Of a stretch of DNA of 25,745 bases, positions 1-7,512 are shown piece after piece (the first letter of the stretch is position 1; every line of letters begins with the position of its first letter). The position numbers and the translations under genes were made by a program. The notes beneath the pieces are model-generated. The model did no database searches and was not told the origin of the DNA. It was given only the letters and a program-made list of their open reading frames with translations. This stretch comes from Lachnospiraceae bacterium (GTDB lineage: Bacteria > Bacillota_A > Clostridia > Lachnospirales > Lachnospiraceae): positions 1-25,745 of the forward strand of contig JAISHZ010000320.1 of the NCBI GenBank assembly GCA_031262285.1, written 5' to 3'.

Positions 1-96
1 CAGAGAGTCTAACACCCAAAACTCCCCTCGGCTCTGCGCGGTTCGTCCGGGATACACTGCCTTTGAAACATACATCGGCGAACGCGTGAATTGTAA
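1..96 (+). repeat. Dispersed repeat R2, copy 1, upstream of the GH31 gene
   Basis: This stretch matches 11420-11513 over almost its whole length, and its 3' half matches 7381-7455. Shared landmarks are CAGAGAGTCTAACACCC at the 5' end, GTTCGTCCGGGATACA in the middle and GTGAATTGTAA at the 3' end. CAGAG at 1-5 can pair with CTCTG near 32-36. CGCGGTTCG near 37-45 can pair with CGAACGCG near 80-87 apart from one bulged G, so the RNA could fold. It lies just before a SigA-type promoter. The 5' border may extend past the window edge. The function is unknown; the repeat status is read directly from the sequence. Confidence 0.8.
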
Positions 97-114
97 TTGT
101 GGATAATTGAATGA

Positions 115-143
115 TTGACAGGTTTGGTTTCTCATACTAAGAT
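115..143 (+). promoter_or_regulatory. SigA-type promoter of the GH31-GH51 operon
   Basis: TTGACA at 115-120 is a perfect -35 box. After a 17-base spacer, TAAGAT at 138-143 is a good -10 box. The start codon is at 233, so the leader would be about 80 bases. The promoter sits just after repeat R2 copy 1 and ahead of the degenerate R1 copy that carries the ribosome binding site. Confidence 0.7.
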
Positions 144-187
144 GAGACAAAATATAGACAGGCAGTATAGAAAGCGGAAAAGAATAC

Positions 188-237
188 GATTGGTTTATAG
201 TCGCGATCAAAGGCGCGCAGAAGGGAGCAAATATGAA
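188..237 (+). repeat. Degenerate repeat R1 (copy A) carrying the GH31 ribosome binding site and start
   Basis: The 3' 27 bases differ from the murG-leader copy at only two positions and include GGGAGCAAAT followed by the ATG at 233. GATTGGT at 188-194 also matches, but the stretch between is altered by a small insertion and the 5' hairpin of the long copies is not recognisable. The SD-to-start spacing is identical to that at murG. This is probably an old, decayed copy, and it supports the view that R1 elements supply translation starts. Confidence 0.6.
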
Positions 238-2668
238 GTTTCAAAATGGTTGTTGGCTGTATCAAGAAGGATACAAAGTCCACTCTCCGGCAGAAGTTTA
301 TTACAGTAAGACAGAAGAAAACGCGCTAATTCTATGCGTTCCAACATCTCCCATTTACAACAGAGGAGCGACATTGGGAGGAGTGAATCTGACTGTCAAA
401 ATCACATCTCCAAGAAAAGAAATCCTGCGTGTACAGACATGGCACCATGTCGGCAGTATCAAGGATGATCCGCAATTTGAGTTGGAGCAGACACAGGACT
501 TACCCTTGGATGTAAAGGAGACAACAGAAAAAATCATCATCCAAAGTGGTTCTCTTGCGTTGGAGATTACCAAAAAGCCGTGGTCTATGCGCTATCTACG
601 AGACGCGGAAGAACTTACCACTAGTAAAAACAAAGATCTGGCACTGATCAAGACAAACTGGAAAGGGGACTACTACGACAAAGGGGACGATCAAGACACC
701 TTTCTCTGCCAACAGCTAAGCGTAGGAGTCGGAGAGCTTTTGTATGGTACAGGAGAGCGTTTTACTCCCTTTGTGAAAAACGGACAAGCATTTGATTGTT
801 GGAACGAAGATGGCGGGACTTCTACCCTGCAAGCGTACAAAAATATTCCCTTTTATCTATCTAACAAAGGCTACGGAGTGTTTGTCAATCATCCCGAAAA
901 AGTCTCTTTTGAAATGTGCAGTGAAAATGTCACCAAAGCGCAATTTAGCGTACCCGGCGGATATCTGGACTATTTTGTGATCAGCGGACCAAGTTTGAAA
1001 GTAAGTGAACTTTCAAACGCCTTGATTGGTACTCGCGCCGTTGGCGCGCAGACGGGAGCAAGTATGAAAGATGTTCTCACAGCGTATACAGACTTAACAG
1101 GCAAACCTTCTCTGCCGCCGCCATGGACATTTGGATTGTGGCTGTCCACCTCTTTTACAACCAACTACGACGAAAAGACGGTTATGAGCTTTATTGATGG
1201 GATGTTGGAAAGAGGGATACCATTAAGAACCTTCCATTTTGATTGTTTTTGGATGAAAGAATTTCATTGGTCAGATTTTGTGTGGGATGAACGTGTCTTT
1301 CCGGATCCTTCCGGGTTGCTTGCTCGCATTCATGAAAAGGGATTAAATACCTGTGTTTGGATTAATCCATACATAGCGCAAGAATCGTGCTTGTTTACGG
1401 AAGGAACAAAAAAAGGATTTTTCGTAAAAAAGAAGGATGGTCGTGTTTGGCAGTGGGATATGTGGCAGCCCGGCATGGCTCTTGTTGACTTTACCAATCC
1501 TTTAGCGTGCATATGGTTTCAAGAAAAGCTGGAAGCGTTGATGGATATGGGTGTGGATTGTTTCAAGACTGATTTTGGCGAAAGAATCCCTACTGAGAAT
1601 ATCGAATACTTTTCCATGGCAGACCCTCAAAAAATGCACAATTATTATACCTACCTATACAATAAGTGCGTTTATGATTTACTTGAACGCAAAAGAGGAA
1701 AAGGACAAGCGGTACTCTTTGCGCGTTCCGCAACCGTCGGCGGTCAAAAATTCCCCGTTCACTGGGGGGGAGATTGCTGGTCGGATTACGAATCCATGGA
1801 GGAGAGTTTAAGAGGTGGATTGTCCTTATTGATGAGTGGATTCGGATATTGGGCACATGATATCGGCGGATTTGAAAACACATCAACAGCGGATGTATAT
1901 AAGCGGTGGGTTGCGTTTGGGTTACTTTCTTCTCACAGTAGACTCCATGGGAGTACATCCTATCGTGTGCCGTGGGTATATGATGAAGAAGCGGTGGAAG
2001 TCGTGCGGTTTTTTACCCGTTTAAAAGGGAAATTGATGCCCTATCTATATAGAAACGCCATTGAAACATCCCGAACCGGTATTCCCATGATGCGTAGTAT
2101 GGTTTTGGAATATACACAGGACAGAAATTGTGCGTATCTGGACAAACAATATTTTCTTGGGGACAGTCTCTTGGTTGCTCCGATTTTCAATGACAAGGGG
2201 ATCGCTGAGTATTATTTGCCGGACGGGAGATGGACAGATTATTTTACCGGTAGGGAAGTCATGGGAGGCAGATGGATGCAAGAGCAGGTGGATTATCTGA
2301 CGATCCCTCTTTTTGTAAAAGAAAATACGCTTCTTGCGTTGGGTGCGAGGGAAGATCGTCCTGACTACAACTATGAGCAAGATGCACAGATCGCTCTGTA
2401 TGCACCGGTTGACGGAGCCAAAGCACAGACCATTCTGTATGGATTGGATGCCAAAGCGAAACTTACCTGTAGCGTTGTTCGAACAGGAGAAAACCTTTTA
2501 TTTGAATTTGAGGCAGCGTCAACACAGCAGGATCTTTCCTGCCAATTACGTCTGGTAAATACACAAATCGTAACTTGCGACGACGCAAAGATCGTGTGGC
2601 GCAAGGAGGGGAATGACGCGTGGATTGATCATCCGACACAGCGGTTTACCCTTCAGATTCAAGCTTGA
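233..2668 (+). CDS. yicI: GH31 alpha-xylosidase, YicI-like, with an in-frame repeat insertion
   Basis: Retaining glycoside hydrolase predicted to release alpha-xylose from the non-reducing end of xyloglucan-type or isoprimeverose-like oligosaccharides in the cytoplasm; no signal peptide is visible. The protein has 811 residues against about 772 for E. coli YicI. The N-terminal beta-sandwich begins MKFQNGCWL like YicI. The barrel carries KTDFGERIP with nucleophile D447 and HWGGDCWSDYESM with acid/base D514. SHDIGGFEN and LLSSHSRLHG follow, then C-terminal beta domains. Residues about 254-278 are encoded by repeat R1 and have no counterpart in YicI. Start: ATG 233 with SD GGGAG five bases upstream. 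The GH51 gene follows 73 bases later in the same transcription unit. YicI-type alpha-xylosidase is clearly the best fit; exact substrate is inferred. Confidence 0.93.
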   Translation: MKFQNGCWLYQEGYKVHSPAEVYYSKTEENALILCVPTSPIYNRGATLGGVNLTVKITSPRKEILRVQTWHHVGSIKDDPQFELEQTQDLPLDVKETTEKIIIQSGSLALEITKKPWSMRYLRDAEELTTSKNKDLALIKTNWKGDYYDKGDDQDTFLCQQLSVGVGELLYGTGERFTPFVKNGQAFDCWNEDGGTSTLQAYKNIPFYLSNKGYGVFVNHPEKVSFEMCSENVTKAQFSVPGGYLDYFVISGPSLKVSELSNALIGTRAVGAQTGASMKDVLTAYTDLTGKPSLPPPWTFGLWLSTSFTTNYDEKTVMSFIDGMLERGIPLRTFHFDCFWMKEFHWSDFVWDERVFPDPSGLLARIHEKGLNTCVWINPYIAQESCLFTEGTKKGFFVKKKDGRVWQWDMWQPGMALVDFTNPLACIWFQEKLEALMDMGVDCFKTDFGERIPTENIEYFSMADPQKMHNYYTYLYNKCVYDLLERKRGKGQAVLFARSATVGGQKFPVHWGGDCWSDYESMEESLRGGLSLLMSGFGYWAHDIGGFENTSTADVYKRWVAFGLLSSHSRLHGSTSYRVPWVYDEEAVEVVRFFTRLKGKLMPYLYRNAIETSRTGIPMMRSMVLEYTQDRNCAYLDKQYFLGDSLLVAPIFNDKGIAEYYLPDGRWTDYFTGREVMGGRWMQEQVDYLTIPLFVKENTLLALGAREDRPDYNYEQDAQIALYAPVDGAKAQTILYGLDAKAKLTCSVVRTGENLLFEFEAASTQQDLSCQLRLVNTQIVTCDDAKIVWRKEGNDAWIDHPTQRFTLQIQA
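991..1068 (+). repeat. Repeat R1 (copy B) inserted in frame inside the GH31 coding sequence
   Basis: This 78-base copy differs from the murG-leader copy at about 4 positions by eye. It has the perfect 10-bp stem GTTTGAAAGT / ACTTTCAAAC, a second GC-rich stem GCGCC-gtt-GGCGC, then GGGAGCA and ATG (1064-1066). Here it is read as protein, giving SLKVSELSNALIGTRAVG and a few more residues ending SMK. Sequence on either side lines up with YicI (a GP before it, and a K-x-VL-x-x-Y-T-x-x-TG pattern after it), so the element sits just before the catalytic barrel. It carries SD and ATG in frame, so an internal translation start is possible but unproven. Confidence 0.9.
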
Positions 2669-2741
2669 CATTTAGCATTTCCTATACTACTATAGAAACA
2701 AATAAAACAAACACCGCAAACGCGGTTGGAGAGGAGCTGGG

Positions 2742-4244
2742 ATGGCAAAGTTATTGATTAATCCGGCAAATAAGAAAGGGCATATTCAACCGGAATTACA
2801 AGGTCATTTTTCGGAGCATTTGGGCAGATGTATTTATGAAGGACTTTATGTCGGCGAAGACTCACCGATTCCCAACAAGAATGGGATGCGTACGGATGTA
2901 GTGGAAGCGTTAAAAGCGATTCAGATACCGGTACTTCGTTGGCCGGGCGGTTGCTTTGCGGATGAATATCACTGGAGAGATGGAATAGGACCCAAAGCAT
3001 CACGCAAGAAGATGGTGAATACCCATTGGGGCGGCGTAGTAGAAGATAACAGCTTTGGAACGCATGAATTCATGGAATTGTGCGAGCAGTTAGGAACCAA
3101 AACATACATCAACGGCAACGTGGGTAGCGGAACCGTACAAGAGATGAGCGAATGGGTAGAGTATATGACCTTTGAAGGTGTTTCTCCCATGGCAGATTTG
3201 CGTGCGGCAAACGGTCATAAAGACGCGTGGAAAGTGGACTATTTTGGCGTAGGCAATGAAAACTGGGGTTGCGGTGGCAATATGCGCCCTGAGTATTATG
3301 CGGATCTATATCGTCGTTTCCAGACGTACATTCGCAATTACAATCATCAAGCACCCATATCCAAGGTATGCTGCGGAGCAAATGGGGACGATTACAACTG
3401 GACCAAAAAAGTATTGGACGTTACGTATGATCATGCACCGTCCTTTGTACATGGTTTCATGAATGGTCTTTCCCTTCATTACTATACAGTGGCAGGCACA
3501 TGGGAAAAGAAGAGCCGTGCTACGGACTTTTCTGAGGACGAATGGTTTGAAACCATGAAGAAGACTCTCTTTATGGACGAGTTGATCAGACGTCACGGTG
3601 CGATTATGGATCAATATGATCCCAATAAGGTGATAGGGATGATCGTTGATGAGTGGGGAACATGGTTCCAAGTAGAGCCAGGCACCAATCCCGGTTTCTT
3701 GTATCAACAAAATACGATGCGTGACGCTTTGGTGGCAGGCATTAATCTCAATATTTTCAATAAACATTGTGACCGCGTCAAGATGGCGAACATCGCACAG
3801 ATGGTGAACGTTCTTCAAGCAGTGATTTTGACCGAAGGCGACAAGATGCTGTTAACACCTACCTATCATGTATTTGATATGTACAAGTGCCATCAAGATG
3901 CGGAACTCTTGGACAGCGGAATCGAAACACAGTCGATCGGTACCACGGAAAATGCAGTTCCGAATCTAAATGAATCGGTATCTTTGGGCAAAGATGGATT
4001 GGTTCACATTACTTTGAATAATCTTTCGTTGACCGAGAGTTATCCGATTGATGCGGTTCTCTTTGGTTCTACCGTGAAATCGGTAACCGGCACGATCTTA
4101 ACCGGAGGCATGAGCGATCACAATACATTTGATCAGCCGCAAAAGGTTAAATGTGAGCAATTTGACGAATGCACGATTCAGGATGGATCTCTCTCCTTTA
4201 CAATGCCGGCTTGCAGCGTGGTTCATTTGGCTGTTGAAATCTAA
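2742..4244 (+). CDS. abfA: GH51 alpha-L-arabinofuranosidase
   Basis: Retaining arabinofuranosidase predicted to remove alpha-L-arabinofuranosyl groups from arabinoxylan, arabinan or arabino-oligosaccharides in the cytoplasm. The 500-residue length is normal for bacterial intracellular GH51 enzymes. The N-terminal barrel contains [13 protein letters not shown] and the [13 protein letters not shown] motif. [11 protein letters not shown] carries the predicted acid/base E173, and [10 protein letters not shown] carries the nucleophile E304. A C-terminal beta-sandwich follows from about residue 390. No signal peptide is visible. Start: ATG 2742 behind GAGAGGAG. It follows the GH31 gene by 73 bases with no terminator between and is followed by a strong terminator, so the two form a hemicellulose side-chain operon. 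Activity on arabinose substrates is family knowledge; the natural substrate here is inferred. Confidence 0.95.
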   Translation: MAKLLINPANKKGHIQPELQGHFSEHLGRCIYEGLYVGEDSPIPNKNGMRTDVVEALKAIQIPVLRWPGGCFADEYHWRDGIGPKASRKKMVNTHWGGVVEDNSFGTHEFMELCEQLGTKTYINGNVGSGTVQEMSEWVEYMTFEGVSPMADLRAANGHKDAWKVDYFGVGNENWGCGGNMRPEYYADLYRRFQTYIRNYNHQAPISKVCCGANGDDYNWTKKVLDVTYDHAPSFVHGFMNGLSLHYYTVAGTWEKKSRATDFSEDEWFETMKKTLFMDELIRRHGAIMDQYDPNKVIGMIVDEWGTWFQVEPGTNPGFLYQQNTMRDALVAGINLNIFNKHCDRVKMANIAQMVNVLQAVILTEGDKMLLTPTYHVFDMYKCHQDAELLDSGIETQSIGTTENAVPNLNESVSLGKDGLVHITLNNLSLTESYPIDAVLFGSTVKSVTGTILTGGMSDHNTFDQPQKVKCEQFDECTIQDGSLSFTMPACSVVHLAVEI

Positions 4245-4275
4245 TTCTATGATACCGGTGTCAAAAGTTGTGTTT

Positions 4276-4311
4276 CACAAAAAGCAGGTGAGTTGCCTGC
4301 TTTTTGTGTTT
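4276..4311 (+). terminator. Terminator of the GH31-GH51 operon
   Basis: CACAAAAAGCAGG at 4276-4288 and CCTGCTTTTTGTG at 4296-4308 form a perfect 13-bp stem with a 7-base loop. The 3' arm contains the T-run, and the complementary A-run lies in the 5' arm, so it could work in both directions. It lies 31 bases after the arabinofuranosidase stop. Confidence 0.85.
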
Positions 4312-4393
4312 ACATGAAAAAGTCTGTAAGTGGTAACAATCGAACACTAGAAATATAGGCAAGGAAGTGTATCAAGATGAGAAATGTATCAAA

Positions 4394-4422
4394 TTGACTT
4401 ATGGTCATTTATAACCTATACT
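4394..4422 (+). promoter_or_regulatory. SigA-type promoter of the serine hydrolase gene
   Basis: TTGACT at 4394-4399 and TATACT at 4417-4422 are separated by 17 bases. A transcript from here would begin about 45 bases before the ATG at 4474. This excludes the upstream in-frame ATG at 4384 as the start. Confidence 0.7.
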
Positions 4423-4473
4423 ATTGCAGTCGTAAAACGAATGGTTTTAATGAATGATATAGGAGGCTGCAGT

Positions 4474-5529
4474 ATGGATATACGAAAAAGAATGGCTGAT
4501 TATCATATTCCCGGTGTGAGTGTGACATATTTCAAAGATGGTAAAATCAAATGGAATAACGGGTATGGCGAATTAAAAAAAGATACTTCAAATTCAGTGA
4601 ACGAACACTCCATTTTTCATGCTTGCTCTATCAGTAAAATGGTGACTGCTTTATGTACCTTAAAACTAGTTGAAACAGGAATCTTGGATTTATGGGTAGA
4701 AGCTAACAAGTATTTAACTACGTGGAAGATACCCGATAATGAATTTACAGAAAAGAAATCGATAACACTTGCACATCTATTATCTCATCAAGCAGGATTT
4801 TATGATATAGACGGTAGTTTTGAGCCGTATCAAGATGGGGATCCTATCCCGACGAATATGGATATCCTCAAAGGGGTAACCAAGTACAATAGGGAAGAAG
4901 TACAAGCGAAGTACGTGCCCGAATCGAATCATTCCTATTCGGATGCAGGTTTTTGTGTGATTGAGCAAGTATTGAAAGATACTACAGGCAAAAATATCGT
5001 ACAACTTGCAGAAGAATATGTTTTCGCTCCTTTACAGCTAAAAAGGACTTTTTTCTGGGAAATAGGAAAAGGATTATCGACAAAGTATGATATCGTTGAT
5101 TGTGCTGTAGGGCATGATTGCAACGGTGAGATCGTAAATGGACAGCGCGCACATTACCCCAATGTTGGAGGCGCCGCTTTATGGTCTACTTCAAAGGAAT
5201 TGTCGGTTCTTGCTTTAGATATCGTGAAGTCTTATCATGATGGAACAGGCATCATTTTGAGTCAAGATATGGCACAGCGTATGCTGACTCCATGTCTGGG
5301 AAAAAATTATGTTGGATTAGGTGTGTTTCTAGGTGAGGATCAAGGTCAGCCATATTTCATGTCTCAGGGTTGGGGCGTAGGTATGCAATGCAAATTGAAA
5401 GTCTATTATAAGGAACAGAGAGGCATTACGGTCATGACAAACTCAGATCCCGGCATGGAGCAAGATCGGTCGCTTATTGGTGAAATCATTCAAGAAGCAA
5501 CAGACTATCATGAAAACAAAAAGCGATAA
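4474..5529 (+). CDS. Serine hydrolase, beta-lactamase/penicillin-binding-protein-like (class C fold)
   Basis: A 351-residue protein of the beta-lactamase-related serine hydrolase family, which includes esterases, peptidases and class C beta-lactamases. S52-I-S-K55 fits the SxxK catalytic motif, in the context HACSISKMVTALCTLKLVE. Y155-S-D157 is at the YxN position, with Asp in place of the common Asn. LAHLLSHQAGF is the usual conserved segment after the nucleophile. No signal peptide is visible, so a cytoplasmic esterase- or peptidase-type role is more likely than antibiotic resistance; substrate is unknown. Start chosen at ATG 4474 because TAGGAGG lies 9 bases upstream and the promoter at 4394-4422 lies downstream of the earlier ATG. 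It is a single-gene unit between two other units, and it appears more AT-rich by eye than its neighbours, so it may have been acquired by transfer. Confidence 0.85.
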   Translation: MDIRKRMADYHIPGVSVTYFKDGKIKWNNGYGELKKDTSNSVNEHSIFHACSISKMVTALCTLKLVETGILDLWVEANKYLTTWKIPDNEFTEKKSITLAHLLSHQAGFYDIDGSFEPYQDGDPIPTNMDILKGVTKYNREEVQAKYVPESNHSYSDAGFCVIEQVLKDTTGKNIVQLAEEYVFAPLQLKRTFFWEIGKGLSTKYDIVDCAVGHDCNGEIVNGQRAHYPNVGGAALWSTSKELSVLALDIVKSYHDGTGIILSQDMAQRMLTPCLGKNYVGLGVFLGEDQGQPYFMSQGWGVGMQCKLKVYYKEQRGITVMTNSDPGMEQDRSLIGEIIQEATDYHENKKR

Positions 5530-5622
5530 AAAAATTTGAAATAAGAGTGAAGGTACTACACAATTGGGGAAAAATGAAGTAAAATAAAAAAGTATGTACG
5601 CTAGGAAGGGAGACAAGCTTTT

Positions 5623-7287
5623 ATGTCGAAACAGGAGAATCAGAAGAAAATTGAGGAAAGCACCTCAAAGATCATCACAAGGTATGAGCGCAGAGTTCAA
5701 AGGCGTCTGGAAGAGCAAAAAAAGGAGCTAAAGAATCGCCAAATCGCAAAAGTTATGGGAATCGTGATACTTTTGGCGATTATTGCATTGGTGGTATCGT
5801 TCCCGATTCGCAATTATCTGGCGATTCATGGCGCGATGTTTTATGTAAATGATGAAAAAGTGACGCAGCAGGAATTTGATTTTCATTACTATCTGGCGTT
5901 AGGGACCTACTCTTCGTATTTATCTTACTTGGGAGTGGATACATCACAGGATTTGGCATCGCAGCAATATTCCGATCTGTTAACTTGGGAAGATTTCTTT
6001 CAAGAGATGGCTGTTGACAGCATAAAGTTATACAGCGGAATGTTGGCGCAAGCTGACGAAGAAGGGTTTGAATATGATACAACCAATGAGTATCAAACTT
6101 TTGTCAAATCCGTTGAAGATGGCGCTGCAGCTGAGCAGATAAGCGTATCGGATTATTTGAAAAGTGTTTACGGTCCTTATGCGACTCTGGATGGGATCGG
6201 TGAGTATGTCAAAGAGACGATGCGGTATTCCGCTTATTACAAAAAGATTTCAGCGGAGAATGCACCTTCTGAAGAACAGATCACGGCATATTATGAAGAG
6301 AATCGGGATGATTATGATTCCGTAGATTATCGGATTATGGAGACTGTAGCAGTTCTGCCCACCGCTCCGACCACAACCTCGGCAGATTCTGACGCAGATA
6401 CAGATACAGGGACAGACGCAGAGACTGATACAGGGACGGAATCTTCGACTGCATATGAGCCTACGGAAGAAGAAATCGCAGCTGCTATGGCAATCGCCAA
6501 AACGGAAGCGGATACCTACCTTGCGACAGTCGCTACGGAAGGGGAAGCAAATGTCAATAAGCGTAAAACAAGCATTATTTCCTATTATAATACTTGGCTA
6601 TTTGACGCAGAGAGAAAAGAAGGCGACACGACTGTAATCGAAGATAATGTGAATCACAAATATTATGTGCTTGCTTTTGAAAAGAGATATCTGGATCAAA
6701 CAGCAACAGCGGACGCAAGGGTGATCATCACGACGGCAGGTGAAGGAGACGCTGTTCTTCAAGAATGGCAGGCCGGAGACTTAAACGAAGCGACCTTTGG
6801 GTCGATGTTTGAGGAATATTCACAAGACGCTTTATCACGTCCGGGATCGGGCGGATTAGTGGAAGGGATCAACGAGGGCGATTATGATGAGGCGATCACG
6901 ACATGGTTGCTAGATTCCGAAAGAAAAGCTGCTGACGTTACACTGGTTACGACATCGAGTGAATTGGATTATATCCTATATTATGTAGGAGTCAATGAAC
7001 CTACTTGGAAAATCGAGATTGAAGATACCTTAACCAGCGAAACCATGAATGCATATGCAGATGCAATGGCAGCGAGTGTAACAGTTGAGGATCCCAAAGG
7101 GAATTTGCGTTTTATTGCGATGCGTGCTTTGGAATCTGCAGCGCAACAAGCTGAAAGCCAGACGCAGGAGGCTTCCCAAACCACAGAAGCTACCGATACA
7201 GCCGAAGCTTCTGATACTACCGAAGCTACCGATACTACCGAAACATCTGATACCACCGAAACTACCGAAACCGCTGCTACGCAGTAG
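5623..7287 (+). CDS. Membrane-anchored SurA/PrsA-type foldase (parvulin-like)
   Basis: Predicted extracytoplasmic chaperone or peptidyl-prolyl isomerase assisting folding of exported proteins. The 554-residue protein has a charged N-terminal region (1-43), one membrane segment (about 44-61, VMGIVILLAIIALVVS) and no lipobox, suggesting an uncleaved anchor with the rest outside. FYVNDEKVTQQEFDFHYYL (from about residue 73) matches the start of SurA-N-like domains. A weak PpiC-like region lies near residues 355-465 (ADARVIITT, then SRPGSGGLVEGI). Two low-complexity stretches are present: Asp/Thr-rich around 248-278 and a Thr/Glu/Asp tail of about 40 residues. SD GGAAGGGAG precedes ATG 5623. A strong terminator follows. 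Foldase family assignment is good; PPIase activity is uncertain because the PpiC region is divergent. Confidence 0.75.
   Translation: MSKQENQKKIEESTSKIITRYERRVQRRLEEQKKELKNRQIAKVMGIVILLAIIALVVSFPIRNYLAIHGAMFYVNDEKVTQQEFDFHYYLALGTYSSYLSYLGVDTSQDLASQQYSDLLTWEDFFQEMAVDSIKLYSGMLAQADEEGFEYDTTNEYQTFVKSVEDGAAAEQISVSDYLKSVYGPYATLDGIGEYVKETMRYSAYYKKISAENAPSEEQITAYYEENRDDYDSVDYRIMETVAVLPTAPTTTSADSDADTDTGTDAETDTGTESSTAYEPTEEEIAAAMAIAKTEADTYLATVATEGEANVNKRKTSIISYYNTWLFDAERKEGDTTVIEDNVNHKYYVLAFEKRYLDQTATADARVIITTAGEGDAVLQEWQAGDLNEATFGSMFEEYSQDALSRPGSGGLVEGINEGDYDEAITTWLLDSERKAADVTLVTTSSELDYILYYVGVNEPTWKIEIEDTLTSETMNAYADAMAASVTVEDPKGNLRFIAMRALESAAQQAESQTQEASQTTEATDTAEASDTTEATDTTETSDTTETTETAATQ
7170..7287 (+). 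repeat. Imperfect tandem repeats encoding a Thr/Glu-rich tail
   Basis: Short units of the type GATACTACCGAA recur with small changes and encode repeats such as TEATDTTETSDTTETTE at the C-terminus of the foldase. The composition is acidic and Thr/Ser-rich, as in disordered wall-spanning or linker segments. The number of units could change by replication slippage. The long open frame on the opposite strand here is a by-product of this simple composition. Confidence 0.75.
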
Positions 7288-7306
7288 GATGAATCCATCT
7301 TTTCAC

Positions 7307-7341
7307 GGCGATTCCGATATGAATAGGAATCGCCGTTTTTG
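7307..7341 (+). terminator. Terminator after the foldase gene
   Basis: CGGCGATTCC and GGAATCGCCG form a perfect 10-bp stem around a 10-base loop and are followed by TTTTT. It lies about 20 bases after the stop codon of the foldase gene. Confidence 0.9.
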
Positions 7342-7347
7342 TTCATC

Positions 7348-7380
7348 GAGCGTATCAATGCGTAAAAAGTGCTTACGCTC
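7348..7380 (+). repeat. Inverted repeat at the 5' side of R2 copy 3
   Basis: GAGCGTA at 7348-7354 pairs with TACGCTC at 7374-7380. There is no T-run, so it is not a standard terminator. It lies where R2 copies 1 and 2 have their CAGAG/CTCTG pair, so it may be the equivalent stem of a diverged R2 element. Confidence 0.4.
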
Positions 7381-7455
7381 AAAACCCACCACCCTGTACG
7401 GTTCATTCGAGTAACATTGTCTTATCGCATAAAACGGCGAACGTGTGAATTGTAA
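7381..7455 (+). repeat. Dispersed repeat R2, copy 3 (diverged), upstream of cca
   Basis: The segment aligns with the 3' three quarters of R2 copies 1 and 2. It shares AAAACCC near the start, a GTACGGTTC segment, and CGGCGAACGTGTGAATTG at the end, against CGGCGAACGCGTGAATTG in copy 1. TACGGTTC can pair with GAACGTG with one bulged G. Relative to copy 1, G-C becomes A-T and C-G becomes T-G in this stem, so pairing is kept despite change. No clear SigA promoter was found between this copy and cca. Confidence 0.6.
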
Positions 7456-7512
7456 CTCTTCTTAACTGGATATGTTTTGTCGAAAAAGAACATGAAGAAG
7501 GAGTTTGGATAA

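Noticed and set aside
115..309. 64-codon frame starting in the GH31 leader
   Set aside because: It overlaps the GH31 start in another frame, contains the promoter, and has no SD or recognisable domain.
1590..1958. Minus-strand frame of 122 codons inside the GH31 gene
   Set aside because: It lies antisense to a strongly conserved catalytic region and has no recognisable features.
4384..4473. N-terminal extension of the serine hydrolase from ATG 4384
   Set aside because: A TTGACT-17-TATACT promoter lies inside this stretch and the SD TAGGAGG points to ATG 4474.
6981..7406. Long minus-strand open frame rich in Ser/Val opposite the foldase tail
   Set aside because: It is a mirror of the simple Thr/Glu repeat on the plus strand; it has no family features and overlaps the terminator.
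7348..7455. R2 as the 3' end of a group II intron (GTACGGTTC looks like one side of domain V)
   Set aside because: The matching GAGCCGTA-type 5' strand and GAAA tetraloop of domain V are missing in all three copies, and no reverse transcriptase gene is present.
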